Below, in pieces: positions 1-8,237 of a stretch of 37,577 bases of DNA. Numbering within the stretch: the first letter of the stretch is position 1; each line of letters starts with the position of its first letter. Origin of the DNA: CAYVOX01 sp964453035 (GTDB lineage: Bacteria; Chloroflexota; Anaerolineae; Anaerolineales; Anaerolineaceae); assembly GCA_964453035.1 (NCBI GenBank), contig CAYVOX010000014.1:1-37577 (forward strand), read 5' to 3'. Position numbers and translations under genes: made by a program. A model generated the notes under the pieces. The model worked only from the letters and a program-made list of their open reading frames with translations, was not told the DNA's origin and made no database searches.

Positions 1-675
1 GTGCTGGATACATCGGCGCGGCAAATTGCTGTGTTCTCTGGCTACGGCAAAGAGATCCAACCCCTGGCCTGGGAAATTGCCGACCAGCGCACTTATATCC
101 CCTGGGCTGAAGAGAAGTTTGATATTGTGATGTTTGGGATGCCGCAAAATTTTCATTACGGGAACGGGCACGGCACCAATCCCATCCTGATGTTACAGGC
201 TATCGCTGCCCAGATTATTCGCCACAAGCGGGTGCTCAAGGATAATTGCGTGGTAATTTGCTCGTCAATCTGTAACGGCTACTTCCACGACGAGGAATTC
301 CCGTCCTACCGCGAGCTTTATAACCTGTTTCAGGGCGATTATCACAACACCCTGCCCGACCTGGAAAAATACGGTGAATATTTCTGCAGTAAGCAGGATT
401 ACATCAACAAGTACCGCTTCAATTACGGTTACCACCCCTACCATGCGTTTTCAATGATCTCCTGCGGGCACATTGCTGAGCAGCACTGCGCCGCGGTGTA
501 TATTGTTGGCGCGTATGCACCGGGGTACGCCCGCGCCATGGGTATGAAAACCCGCGCCACCTTTGCAGAAGCCCTGAAGGATGCTGAGCGCTACACTGGC
601 TCCAATCCGCGCATCCTGGCGCTGCCGCGCACCTTCAAGACTGCCGGCGTTCACCTGATGATGAAGAAGGCTTGA
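1..675 (+). CDS. LarA-like (lactate racemase domain) protein, C-terminal part
   Basis: This is the C-terminal ~224 residues of a protein resembling the LarA/DUF2088 family, nickel-pincer-nucleotide enzymes that racemise or epimerise 2-hydroxy acids and related sugar acids. The reading frame is open at base 1, so the GTG there is a window edge and not a supported start; full-length members are about 420 residues. The IPWAEEKFDIVMFGMPQNFH region (residues 34-53), the GTNPILMLQA segment and the CSSICNGYF segment are the basis for the call, made from memory of the family. Activity would require LarB, LarC and LarE elsewhere, and none are in the window. It precedes a URO-D-fold gene by 50 bp and is probably cotranscribed with it. 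The substrate cannot be read from the sequence; lactate is only the best-known one. Confidence 0.7.
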   Translation: MLDTSARQIAVFSGYGKEIQPLAWEIADQRTYIPWAEEKFDIVMFGMPQNFHYGNGHGTNPILMLQAIAAQIIRHKRVLKDNCVVICSSICNGYFHDEEFPSYRELYNLFQGDYHNTLPDLEKYGEYFCSKQDYINKYRFNYGYHPYHAFSMISCGHIAEQHCAAVYIVGAYAPGYARAMGMKTRATFAEALKDAERYTGSNPRILALPRTFKTAGVHLMMKKA

Positions 676-725
676 ACCTTCCCGTAAACCGTTCAGGATA
701 ATTCCGAGCTTTGTAAAGTGGTGCT

Positions 726-1976
726 ATGACCCTCTCCTCTGATATTTCCATCTTGCGCGAACTAGCTTCCCGCTATTCACAGGCTGCGGCCAAACCGGTG
801 CAGGATGAACGCCGCGCGCTGTGGCGCGCTCACATGAGCCTCAAGCCCACCCGCCCACCGGTGTTGTTCACTTACGGGATGTGGAATGTATGGTGCCGGG
901 AGACGTTCGGTGAGGAACACCTGCAATGCGAGGATGGTTTTTTCCGCGAGCAGGAACAGGCTCTGCGCTTGCTGCTCTTTCACGATACCATCGGCGACGA
1001 TTTCATCCTGGAACCGTGGTTCACCCTGCGCGCCGCTGTTATCACGCCGCCAGAGGGTTTATGGGGAGTGTACGAGGCGCGCGTGGGTGAGGAAAACTAC
1101 CAGAAGGGCGGTTCCTACAAACCTGATCCGCCGATAAAGGCCTGGCAGGATATGACGCGATTACTTCAACCAGCCCACCGCATTGATGAGGCTGAAACGG
1201 CTCGCCGCCTGGAACGCCTGCAGGAAGCCATTGGCGACCTGCTGACCATTAACCTCGACCGCTCTCCTGCTTACCTCAACTTCCAGGGGGATATCTCAAC
1301 TACGGTGGCAGCTCTGCGCGGGTTAGGGCAGATTATGTATGACATGAGCGACTCTCCCGCCGAATTGCATGCGCTGCTGGCTTTTTTGCGCGACGGTATT
1401 CTTCAAACCCATCAGCAAGCAGAGAAGGGTGGCGATTGGAGCCTGACGGCTCAGAAAAACCAGGTGATGTGCTACTGCGATGACCTGGAAGCGCCAAAGC
1501 CAAACGCTTTTGGCCGTCAGCGCAGTGAGTTGTGGTGCCATATGGCTGCCCAGGAATACACGCTCGTTTCTCCGCGTATGCACGATGAATTCTTGCTGCA
1601 ATACCAACTGCCCATCATGGAAGCGTTTGGACTGGTGGCTTACGGCTGCTGTGAAAATCTGACCAGCAAAATCAACATGCTGCGCCAGGTGAAAAATCTG
1701 CGCAGCATCGCAGTGACGCCGACCGCCAGTGTCTCCAAATGCGCGGCATTGATTGAGGATGATTTCGTCTTCTCCTGGCGGCCAAATCCAGCGCGGATGG
1801 TGTGCGTGGGTTTTGACGAGAACGAGGTGCGCCGTAACCTCCACGAGGGGCTTGAACAGGCGCGGGGTTGCCGGGCGCACATTCTGCTGAAGGATGTAGA
1901 AACGGTGGAAGGGGATTTGAGCCGCCTGCCGCGCTGGGCGCAAATCGCTCGCCAGGTGGCTGAGCGTTTTAACTAG
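726..1976 (+). CDS. URO-D/methyltransferase-fold protein with GCCE motif
   Basis: This 416-residue protein resembles the uroporphyrinogen decarboxylase/MtaA superfamily (COG0407-like), but it is not a haem-pathway HemE: it is longer and lies among sugar genes. Its diagnostic segment is Y306-G-C-C-E-N-L312, followed by LRSIAVTPTASVSKCA and then FSWRPNPA. This segment sits where MtaA-type methyltransferases carry a zinc-binding His-x-Cys motif, so two adjacent cysteines may bind a metal here. The biochemical role of this subfamily is not established as far as I know; methyl transfer or another reaction on a sugar-derived compound is only inference. It is followed 11 bp later by a glycosidase-like gene and probably belongs to the same operon as the upstream LarA-like gene. 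Confidence 0.6.
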   Translation: MTLSSDISILRELASRYSQAAAKPVQDERRALWRAHMSLKPTRPPVLFTYGMWNVWCRETFGEEHLQCEDGFFREQEQALRLLLFHDTIGDDFILEPWFTLRAAVITPPEGLWGVYEARVGEENYQKGGSYKPDPPIKAWQDMTRLLQPAHRIDEAETARRLERLQEAIGDLLTINLDRSPAYLNFQGDISTTVAALRGLGQIMYDMSDSPAELHALLAFLRDGILQTHQQAEKGGDWSLTAQKNQVMCYCDDLEAPKPNAFGRQRSELWCHMAAQEYTLVSPRMHDEFLLQYQLPIMEAFGLVAYGCCENLTSKINMLRQVKNLRSIAVTPTASVSKCAALIEDDFVFSWRPNPARMVCVGFDENEVRRNLHEGLEQARGCRAHILLKDVETVEGDLSRLPRWAQIARQVAERFN

Positions 1977-1987
1977 GTGGAGGAACT

Positions 1988-3775
1988 ATGCCCAAGCTGA
2001 CTGCACAAGATATAGACCGCCTGGCGCTGGACGCCTGCGAATTTATCGGCTGGAAATCCGGCGCGACAGTAGCTTATGACCCGGCAGGATTTGACCGAGC
2101 TGAACGCATCCAGGTGGCGCCCGGGTCACTCCAACCAAAAGATGCTCCGGACGGAAAAATGCAGCCTGCGCTGCCCGCACAGGCGTGTTTTGACCCTCAA
2201 CCATACCCGGCGCGTGTAGCTGGCTTTCAGCGGCGGAATATCTTTAGCCCGGATGAAATTGGCGCACTCATCAGCCGGTTTGGTATCCCGTGGAACGATG
2301 GGCTGGGTAATGGATTCTATGAATCATTGCGTATAGACCGCAAGTATGGCCTGAGACATGTTTTAGAAGCACCTATCTATGGCATAAAGCTGCCTTTCCT
2401 GGAAGAGGATTGGCCTGCCTTTAAGGCAACTTATCAAATGGAAATCGAGCGGTTGGTAAGAGACCTACGCGAGGTAGAAGCGGTTTACGGTGCGTCATTG
2501 GCTGAAAGCGGTGAGCGACTGATGGTGCTATGGTGCCAGCATTACCCGCTGGGATTGTTTGCTGAAGCCTATCTCAGGCAGCCGGAGGCGGTAGAACGAG
2601 ATCTGGAAAAGGAAATTGGCGTCCCGGTTCCTCCTATCCGCCCACAAACGCAGCCTGAGCGCGCTGCTCAAGCGCGTTTCTGGAGCCTGATCCGCAGGAG
2701 GCAATCTGCAGTGGTGGAAGCACAGGCTGCGATGCTGCGACAGCGCATGGGGGCGGGATTACAAATTGCCGCCAACCCGCATGAGTTACCTCCACTGGAT
2801 ATGGCGGGGCAGGGGCGGGCGTTCGATTACCCCGCGGTGGCCATCCGCCCGCTGCTGGTGGGGGATGACCTGATGCTGCGCCATTACATCGCATTTTACA
2901 CTCAGCTTTACCATGACCTGACCGGCAAAGCGCCCATGGTGAGCGTGCGCATGAACACCTCGGCGGCTTCACCGCGCTTCATTCCGCGCGGTAACCTTAT
3001 CCGTAAATGGTATGACCAGGCTGTGCGCCACGGCGCCGGGGCGTTTTACTTCTGGACGCGCGATTACCCGTATTCGGATGCCCCCGGGGTGTATGATGGT
3101 CCCATCCCGGGCAATGAGGAGCCCTTCGCCTTTGCGCAGGAGCGCTGGCAGGTTGTGCTTGAAACGCTTGGCCGCCTCTGCCGCTCACAGCGGTTTTTGC
3201 CGCCCGCAGCTGAGGTCGGGATCCTCGTTCCGGAAGATTCAGCTTTACTCCACCGCAAAGAGTGGCGCCGCCTTTACTCAGCCTTCAGCGCCTGCTGCGA
3301 GGCGGCGGTTCACACTTGTTTTGTTTCTGACCGCACCGTTGCAAGACAGGGCGTTCCTAAGCAGGTGAAATTATTAATTGCTCCTGCCTTGGAATTTCTC
3401 TCGCCCGCGCTGCGCAGCAACCTGGAGCGCTTCACAACAGATGGGGGCAGGCTTATCCTGGCATCATCCGAGGTGTGGGATGAGCACGGCCACGCGGTTG
3501 GGCCGCTCACTGGCGCCGAATTGCTTGAAACTGGAACATTCGAGGTTTTCCCGCTGGGGCAGGCCGGTGATATTGCTGCCCTGAATCGGTTGACTCAATC
3601 ACTGGTTGAAAAGGTACGGCAATCCAAAGCCGACTCGCAAAGCTGGGTTTTTGATGTGGGTGTGAATAACCTGCCCGGAAGCGGGATCGGCCTGTTAAGG
3701 CAGCCCGATGCTGAATTGCGCTTTGACCCGTGGCTTTATGAGCACGGCTCACCCTGGATTGTGCCGTATATTTGA
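1988..3775 (+). CDS. TIM-barrel glycosidase-like protein with amidotransferase-like domain
   Basis: This 595-residue protein has no signal peptide. The first ~380 residues look like an alpha/beta barrel of the glycoside hydrolase type (for example VSVRMNTSAASPRF and GAGAFYFWTRDYPYSD near the barrel end). From about residue 405 (VGILVPEDSALLHRKEW) to about 530 it resembles the class I glutamine-amidotransferase-like domain found after the barrel in GH42-type beta-galactosidases (KLLIAPALEFLSPALRSNL, then FTTDGGRLILAS). I could not assign catalytic acids with confidence, so the glycosidase function is inference. The AGGTGGAGG Shine-Dalgarno directly before the ATG supports this start. Its last 27 bp overlap the end of the convergent C_GCAxxG gene. 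Alternative: a non-hydrolytic barrel protein of unknown role. Confidence 0.45.
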   Translation: MPKLTAQDIDRLALDACEFIGWKSGATVAYDPAGFDRAERIQVAPGSLQPKDAPDGKMQPALPAQACFDPQPYPARVAGFQRRNIFSPDEIGALISRFGIPWNDGLGNGFYESLRIDRKYGLRHVLEAPIYGIKLPFLEEDWPAFKATYQMEIERLVRDLREVEAVYGASLAESGERLMVLWCQHYPLGLFAEAYLRQPEAVERDLEKEIGVPVPPIRPQTQPERAAQARFWSLIRRRQSAVVEAQAAMLRQRMGAGLQIAANPHELPPLDMAGQGRAFDYPAVAIRPLLVGDDLMLRHYIAFYTQLYHDLTGKAPMVSVRMNTSAASPRFIPRGNLIRKWYDQAVRHGAGAFYFWTRDYPYSDAPGVYDGPIPGNEEPFAFAQERWQVVLETLGRLCRSQRFLPPAAEVGILVPEDSALLHRKEWRRLYSAFSACCEAAVHTCFVSDRTVARQGVPKQVKLLIAPALEFLSPALRSNLERFTTDGGRLILASSEVWDEHGHAVGPLTGAELLETGTFEVFPLGQAGDIAALNRLTQSLVEKVRQSKADSQSWVFDVGVNNLPGSGIGLLRQPDAELRFDPWLYEHGSPWIVPYI

Positions 3776-4225
3776 TTCTTCGTGAGGATGGGTGTTAAGC
3801 TCCATAAGGATTTGAATTGCTCCAACCACCAGGCCAGGACAAATTGATTTAAATAAACCCTGTTCGCGGGCTTGTTGCAGATTGGGCGGCGAGGATATAT
3901 CCAGGCTCAGCAAGTCTTTACATTCCAAAGCGCCAAAGCGGGTTTGAAATTGGGACAGGAACTCCTGCCCGATGAGATATAGGCGCTCCTTGGCACCTTT
4001 ATCGGTTGGATCCAGGCTGGCTTGCGCCAGGCCGAGCACCATGATTGCGCCGCTGGCTGCGCCACAAATGTGACCGGTACGCGAGATGCCACCGCCAAAT
4101 GCCGCCGCGATCCGCAAAGCCTGGTTCAGTTCCAAACCATAGCTTTGAGCAAACGCTCCCAGTACTGATTGAGAGCAAGAATAACCTTGGGCATAGAGGG
4201 CTCGCGCCTGTTCTTCGATTAGCAT
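3749..4225 (-). CDS. C_GCAxxG_C_C family protein
   Basis: This 158-residue protein fits the C_GCAxxG_C_C family of putative redox-active cysteine proteins, common in anaerobes. Visible landmarks are GYSCSQSVL near the N-terminus, FGGGISRTGHICGAASGA in the middle (the signature CGAxxGA), and later cysteines in ECKDLL and SICPGLV. The family has no firmly established reaction; a metal/redox or electron-transfer role is inferred from the cysteine pattern. It is the last gene on the minus strand after transketolase, 78 bp downstream of it, so it may be cotranscribed with it or have its own promoter in that gap. Its 3' end overlaps the 3' end of the convergent glycosidase-like gene by 27 bp. Confidence 0.75.
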   Translation of the reverse strand: MLIEEQARALYAQGYSCSQSVLGAFAQSYGLELNQALRIAAAFGGGISRTGHICGAASGAIMVLGLAQASLDPTDKGAKERLYLIGQEFLSQFQTRFGALECKDLLSLDISSPPNLQQAREQGLFKSICPGLVVGAIQILMELNTHPHEESNIRHNPG

Positions 4226-4303
4226 AAGTTGTGCCTTATCTTAATTGAACAATTTACTTGCCTATTGTTTTTAAAGTGACTCCTTGGAATAAATCCAGGA
4301 TGG

Positions 4304-6304
4304 TCAGGCCAATTGCGACAGCACCGCCTCCACCACCGCTTCAACGGTGATGCCCAACGCCCGGTAAACCTGTTTCCAGGGACCGCCCAAGCCAAATCTA
4401 TCCACAGCGATGACTTTTCCGCCGGTTCCAACCCAGCGTTCCCAACCTAAAGAACTTCCGGCTTCAATGGCAACCCTTGCAGGAATGTGTGGGGGAATAA
4501 CTGCATCCCGGTATGTTTTTGGCTGACAGTCAAAAACACTCCAGCCGGGCAGCGCGACCACTCTCACCGGGATACGCTGTTCCAGAAGAACCTTTTGGGC
4601 CTGTAACGCAATGTGAACCTCGGAACCGGTTGAGATAATCAGCGCCTGTGGAGCGCCGCCTTCTGCCTCGCTGAGGACATAGCCGCCATAATGGAGGTTG
4701 TGCGCTGGCGCATAAATTGACCGGTCTAAAATGGGCACCGGCTGGCGGGTGAGGGCGATGCAGGTGGGACCCTGGCGGTTATTGAGCGCAAATTTCCAGG
4801 CTTCCAGAACTTCGTTAGAATCGCATGGGCGCAGCAGGGTAATGCCGGGCGTGGCGCGCAGGGAGGCCAACTGCTCAACCGGTTGGTGGGTAGGGCCATC
4901 CTCGCCGACACCGACAGAGTCATTGGTGAAAACAAAGATCGAAGACAAGCCGTTCAACGCGCTCATGCGCAGCGCCGGGCGCAGGTAATCTGAAAAGATG
5001 GTGAATGTGGCTGCAAAGGGGCGTAACCCACCGTGCAGAGCCAGCCCGTTGGTGATGGCAGCCATGGCATGTTCTCTTACCCCATAACGGAAATTCCGCC
5101 CGCGGCGCTGGTGCGCACTGAAATCGGCGCTATTCTTAATCACCGTCTGGGTGTTGGGGGCCAGATCAGCCGCCCCGCCGACTAGTTCTGGGATAGCCGC
5201 GGCTAGTGCGTTGATGATGGGCGCGTTAGCCATGCGGGTTGGTTCGCCTTCAGGCGAGGCAGGAAAAACAGGCAACTCTTTCTCCCAGCCGGCGGGCAAC
5301 TCTCCACTCAAGCGCCGCTCAAAATCGGCTGCTTCTACGGGGTAAAGCGATTTGTATTGGGCCATGCGTTGCTGCCAGTCATGAACGCGCTGTCTGCCGA
5401 TATCAATGGCCTGGCTAAGATGGGCGCGCACGTCATCGGGCACGGTGAAGGGTTCGCTCCACGGCCAGTCGAGTGCCTGGCGCGTAGATGCCATTTCAGC
5501 CTGGCTGAGCGCTCCAAAGTGGGCGGCGCCCGTGCCCTGCCGCGGATTTCCGTGACCAATGACTGTGCGAACTTTTATCAATGAAGGCTGATTAGTTTCA
5601 TCTTGAGCAGCTTTGAGGGCCTGTTCCACCGCTTCCAGATTGGTCCCGTCTGAGACGATCTGAGTGTGCCATCCATACGCCCTAAAACGAGCGATGACAT
5701 CCTCATCAAATGAGAGTTGTGTGCTTCCTTCGATGGTGACGTGGTTATCATCATAAATGGCAATCAATTTGCCCAGCCTGAGATTTCCTGCCAGCGAAGC
5801 AGCCTCAGAGGAAATCCCTTCCATCATGTCGCCGTCTGAGCACAAGACGTAGGTGAAGTGGTCAATAATCTCAGGCGCATCTGGACGGTTGAATTCTGCT
5901 GCCAGGTAGGCTTCTGCCCAGGCCAGGCCAACCGCAGTTGAAAAACCCTGCCCAAGAGCGCCAGTGGTCATTTCCACGCCAATTGAGGGATTGCGTTCGG
6001 GATGACCGGGGGTGCGGCTGGATAACTGCCGAAAGCGCATAAGGTCATCAAGGGAGAGGTCGTATCCGGTGAGATGGAGCAGGCTGTAAAGCAAGGATGA
6101 CGCATGTCCGCTGGAGAGGATAAACCGGTCACGGTTGGGCCAGTTTGGGGCTGTGGGGGCATGCTTGAGGAGGCGCATCCAGAGAGTATAGGCCACCGGC
6201 GCAATCCCCATAGGCGTACCGGGGTGACCGGATTGGGCGGCATTGACCATGTCCAGCGCTAAAAAACGAAGTGTATTGATGGTGAGCTGTTCAATCGGTT
6301 TCAT
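4304..6304 (-). CDS. tkt: transketolase
   Basis: This 666-residue, full-length transketolase (E. coli TktA is 663) transfers two-carbon ketol units between sugar phosphates using thiamine diphosphate and a divalent metal. The first ~330 residues hold the ThDP-binding domain, with SGHPGTPMG (His27), SSGHASSLLY (His67), GHPE (His101) and the GDG motif D157-G-D-M-M-E-G. The pyrimidine-binding domain follows (GVREHAMAAI; DSVGVGEDGPTHQP), then a C-terminal domain. The start MKPIEQ is chosen because a strong AGGAGG lies just upstream on this strand and it begins 22 nt after the preceding isomerase stop; a longer in-frame start would overlap that gene. It lies in a LacI-headed operon, so a catabolic role on a particular sugar is likely. 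A role on a sulfonated ketose is conceivable but not shown. Confidence 0.93.
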   Translation of the reverse strand: MKPIEQLTINTLRFLALDMVNAAQSGHPGTPMGIAPVAYTLWMRLLKHAPTAPNWPNRDRFILSSGHASSLLYSLLHLTGYDLSLDDLMRFRQLSSRTPGHPERNPSIGVEMTTGALGQGFSTAVGLAWAEAYLAAEFNRPDAPEIIDHFTYVLCSDGDMMEGISSEAASLAGNLRLGKLIAIYDDNHVTIEGSTQLSFDEDVIARFRAYGWHTQIVSDGTNLEAVEQALKAAQDETNQPSLIKVRTVIGHGNPRQGTGAAHFGALSQAEMASTRQALDWPWSEPFTVPDDVRAHLSQAIDIGRQRVHDWQQRMAQYKSLYPVEAADFERRLSGELPAGWEKELPVFPASPEGEPTRMANAPIINALAAAIPELVGGAADLAPNTQTVIKNSADFSAHQRRGRNFRYGVREHAMAAITNGLALHGGLRPFAATFTIFSDYLRPALRMSALNGLSSIFVFTNDSVGVGEDGPTHQPVEQLASLRATPGITLLRPCDSNEVLEAWKFALNNRQGPTCIALTRQPVPILDRSIYAPAHNLHYGGYVLSEAEGGAPQALIISTGSEVHIALQAQKVLLEQRIPVRVVALPGWSVFDCQPKTYRDAVIPPHIPARVAIEAGSSLGWERWVGTGGKVIAVDRFGLGGPWKQVYRALGITVEAVVEAVLSQLA

Positions 6305-6326
6305 GTTGGAGGATCCTCCTGGTGAA

Positions 6327-7121
6327 TCACAAATAACGGCGCAGGAATGCAATTCCAGACCGGGCATCCTGCAGCGGGTCTGGCCCGGGGATGCACTCCA
6401 GCCCGCAAAATCCCTGGTAGTGGAAGGTGTTCAGAGCCGAAAAAAATGAATCCCAGTTGAGGTGCCCCATACCGGGCACCCGCCGGTTACTATCGGAGGT
6501 GTGAATGTGAACCAGGCGCGACCCGGCCGTCAGGATGCTGCCTTCAATGTTGCCTTCCTCAATGTTCATGTGGAAGGTATCTGGTAACAGGCCGAATTGC
6601 GGAAGGTCAAAGCGTTCCAAAAAGTCCAGCGCCTGCTGGACGGTGTTGATGAGACTGGTTTCGTACCGGTTGACCGGTTCCAGCGCAAAGGTGACTCCCA
6701 GCGGGGCGGCAAAGTGGTGCAGTTCAAACAAGGTATCCGCCAGCAGCTTGAGGCGCTCCTCGCCGCCTTGCTTTCCGCGCAGCAGGCCGATTGGCACCAT
6801 CGCCCCCAGCCGGGCAGCAAAGGCAATTTGATGTTTCATACGCTCAACCATGGCGCTGCGCACGGCGGGGTCGGGTGAAGATAGGAACAGTCCTTCATCC
6901 ACAAAGGCTGAGACGGCTGCCACAATCGTCACTCGCAGCCCACTGCGACGCAGCGCGGCTTCAACCTCATCCAGGCCGGGTTCATCAGCGCGCCGGATGA
7001 ATAAATCAACACCGGTGAAGCCCAGGTCGGCAATTTCACCCAGGCGTTGAGCCAGGTTGCCCGAGACCATGATGGGGCCGAACGCGGTGGGAAAGGTTGA
7101 GACAGCCAGGCTTATTTTCAT
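6327..7121 (-). CDS. sugar phosphate isomerase/epimerase (xylose isomerase-like TIM barrel)
   Basis: This 264-residue single-domain TIM barrel belongs to the AP-endonuclease-2/xylose-isomerase-like family, which includes D-tagatose/D-psicose 3-epimerases and hydroxypyruvate isomerases. The likely metal ligands are visible in order: E148 in ALEPVNRYE, D181 in LLPDTFHMNIEE, H207 in HIHTSDSNRR, and E242 in GLECIPGP. RRVPGMGHLNW is a typical substrate-side segment. It probably interconverts ketoses or aldose/ketose isomers to feed the transketolase directly downstream (22 nt gap). Only 2 nt separate it from the LacI regulator stop, so the order regulator-isomerase-transketolase is a tight operon. 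The exact substrate cannot be determined from sequence. Confidence 0.85.
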   Translation of the reverse strand: MKISLAVSTFPTAFGPIMVSGNLAQRLGEIADLGFTGVDLFIRRADEPGLDEVEAALRRSGLRVTIVAAVSAFVDEGLFLSSPDPAVRSAMVERMKHQIAFAARLGAMVPIGLLRGKQGGEERLKLLADTLFELHHFAAPLGVTFALEPVNRYETSLINTVQQALDFLERFDLPQFGLLPDTFHMNIEEGNIEGSILTAGSRLVHIHTSDSNRRVPGMGHLNWDSFFSALNTFHYQGFCGLECIPGPDPLQDARSGIAFLRRYL

Positions 7122-7123
7122 GG

Positions 7124-8149
7124 TTAAAGGGGAGGGGGAGCTGTGGATTGGCGCACAAGCAACCTTAATTCGATCTTCTCGTTTCGCGGGGGAAGATCGG
7201 GGTTGAGGATCCGGCTGAGCACGAATTCGGCTGCCACCTGGCCGATAAGTCCGGCGTGGTGGTCAATGGTTGTGAGCGGCGGGCTGGCGAACTGGGCCAG
7301 CTCAAGGTTATCATAACCGACGATGGATAGATCGCCGGGGACCTGCAAACCCAGGGCTAGCGCGGCGCGCAGCGCGCCAATAGCCATCAAATCGTTACAG
7401 GCAAACAGACCGGTCGGTTTGGTTGAAGCGGCAAGCAGTTTTAATGCTGCCTGGTAACCACCCTCGAGGTTAAAATCGGCGCGCAGCAACTGAACCTTTA
7501 TTGAAGGAATACCGACCGCCTGAGCAGCCTGGAGAAAACCGAGTGCACGAGCGGCATTGGGGGTGTGCTCGGGTATACCGGCGATGCAAGCCAGCCGGCG
7601 GTGCCCTAACCCTAGCAGGTATTTACCAGCTATCATGCCGCCCGCCAGGTTGTCGCCGCCGACACAATCCACCGGCAGATTGACAGTGTGGCGGTCAAAA
7701 AAGACCACCGCAACCCCCTGAGCTAATGCTGCCTGGATGTGCTGTACCTCGGCGCTCCCCCATGAACTGGCGAAAATGATACCATCCACCTGGCGAGCCA
7801 GCAGGGCGCGGGTGGCAGAGATTTCATTCTCAAGATTGCGGTCGGAGCTGGCGATAATGACAGAGTAACCCTCACCGGAAACCGACTTTTGAATACTGCG
7901 CGCCATTTCCGCAAAGAAGGGATTGGCAATGTTGGGAACAATCAGGCCGAGGGTGGCACTGTGGGCTGCACGCAATCCGCGCGCCAGGGTGTTGGGCGTG
8001 TAACCGAGCTCATCCACAGCCTGCTGAACGCGCTGGCGAAGGGTTTGGCTGACGAAACGAGTGTTGTTAATCACATGTGAAACGGTGGCGGTGGAAACAC
8101 CGGCTCGCTGGGCAATCTGGCTGATGGTGGCGGGGCGCTTTTTAATCAT
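7124..8149 (-). CDS. LacI-family transcriptional regulator
   Basis: This 341-residue LacI/GalR-type repressor has an N-terminal helix-turn-helix (residues 8-27, TISQIAQRAGVSTATVSHVI), a hinge helix (about 50-60, YTPNTLARGLR), then a periplasmic-binding-protein-like sensor domain beginning LGLIVPNIANPFFAEMARS. It heads the operon with the isomerase and transketolase and is divergent from a deoC-like aldolase gene. No Shine-Dalgarno sequence is evident before the ATG, but a consensus promoter reads into it with a roughly 30-nt leader. The leader and the deoC -35 region together contain a large inverted repeat that is the natural operator candidate, so autoregulation and control of the aldolase are expected. 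The effector is probably a sugar or sugar phosphate of the local pathway. Confidence 0.92.
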   Translation of the reverse strand: MIKKRPATISQIAQRAGVSTATVSHVINNTRFVSQTLRQRVQQAVDELGYTPNTLARGLRAAHSATLGLIVPNIANPFFAEMARSIQKSVSGEGYSVIIASSDRNLENEISATRALLARQVDGIIFASSWGSAEVQHIQAALAQGVAVVFFDRHTVNLPVDCVGGDNLAGGMIAGKYLLGLGHRRLACIAGIPEHTPNAARALGFLQAAQAVGIPSIKVQLLRADFNLEGGYQAALKLLAASTKPTGLFACNDLMAIGALRAALALGLQVPGDLSIVGYDNLELAQFASPPLTTIDHHAGLIGQVAAEFVLSRILNPDLPPRNEKIELRLLVRQSTAPPPL

Positions 8150-8152
8150 TGA

Positions 8153-8186
8153 ATGATTTAATCGATTGCGTAATCGTTTAAATGAT
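8153..8186. promoter_or_regulatory. candidate LacI-type operator (34-bp imperfect inverted repeat)
   Basis: Two 15-bp arms flank GCGT and match at 13 of 15 positions when one is reverse-complemented. The cores are AATCGATT (8160-8167) and AATCGTTT (8172-8179), with their CG steps 12 bp apart; a central CG is usual in LacI-family operators. A second perfect repeat, AATCATT-G-AATGATT (8144-8158), abuts it and covers the LacI start codon. The site lies in the lacI leader and over the deoC -35 element. Assignment to the adjacent regulator is inference. Confidence 0.6.
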
Positions 8187-8194
8187 TGTATAAT
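8166..8194 (+). promoter_or_regulatory. promoter of the deoC-like gene, overlapping the LacI operator
   Basis: TTGCGT (8166-8171), a 17-bp spacer and a perfect TATAAT (8189-8194) read towards the aldolase gene. The -10 box overlaps the oppositely directed TACAAT of the lacI promoter by 2 bp, so the divergent promoters share sequence and probably compete. The -35 element and spacer lie inside the operator candidate, consistent with repression. Confidence 0.6.
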
Positions 8195-8213
8195 TATTTT
8201 TAACCCGTGTCAA
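8185..8213 (-). promoter_or_regulatory. promoter of the LacI regulator operon
   Basis: On the minus strand, TTGACA (8213-8208) is followed by a 17-bp spacer and TACAAT (8190-8185). The predicted start is near 8178, inside the right arm of the inverted-repeat operator, giving a leader of roughly 30 nt to the lacI ATG. Confidence 0.65.
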
Positions 8214-8237
8214 GCCCACATATTAAGGAGAATCGCA

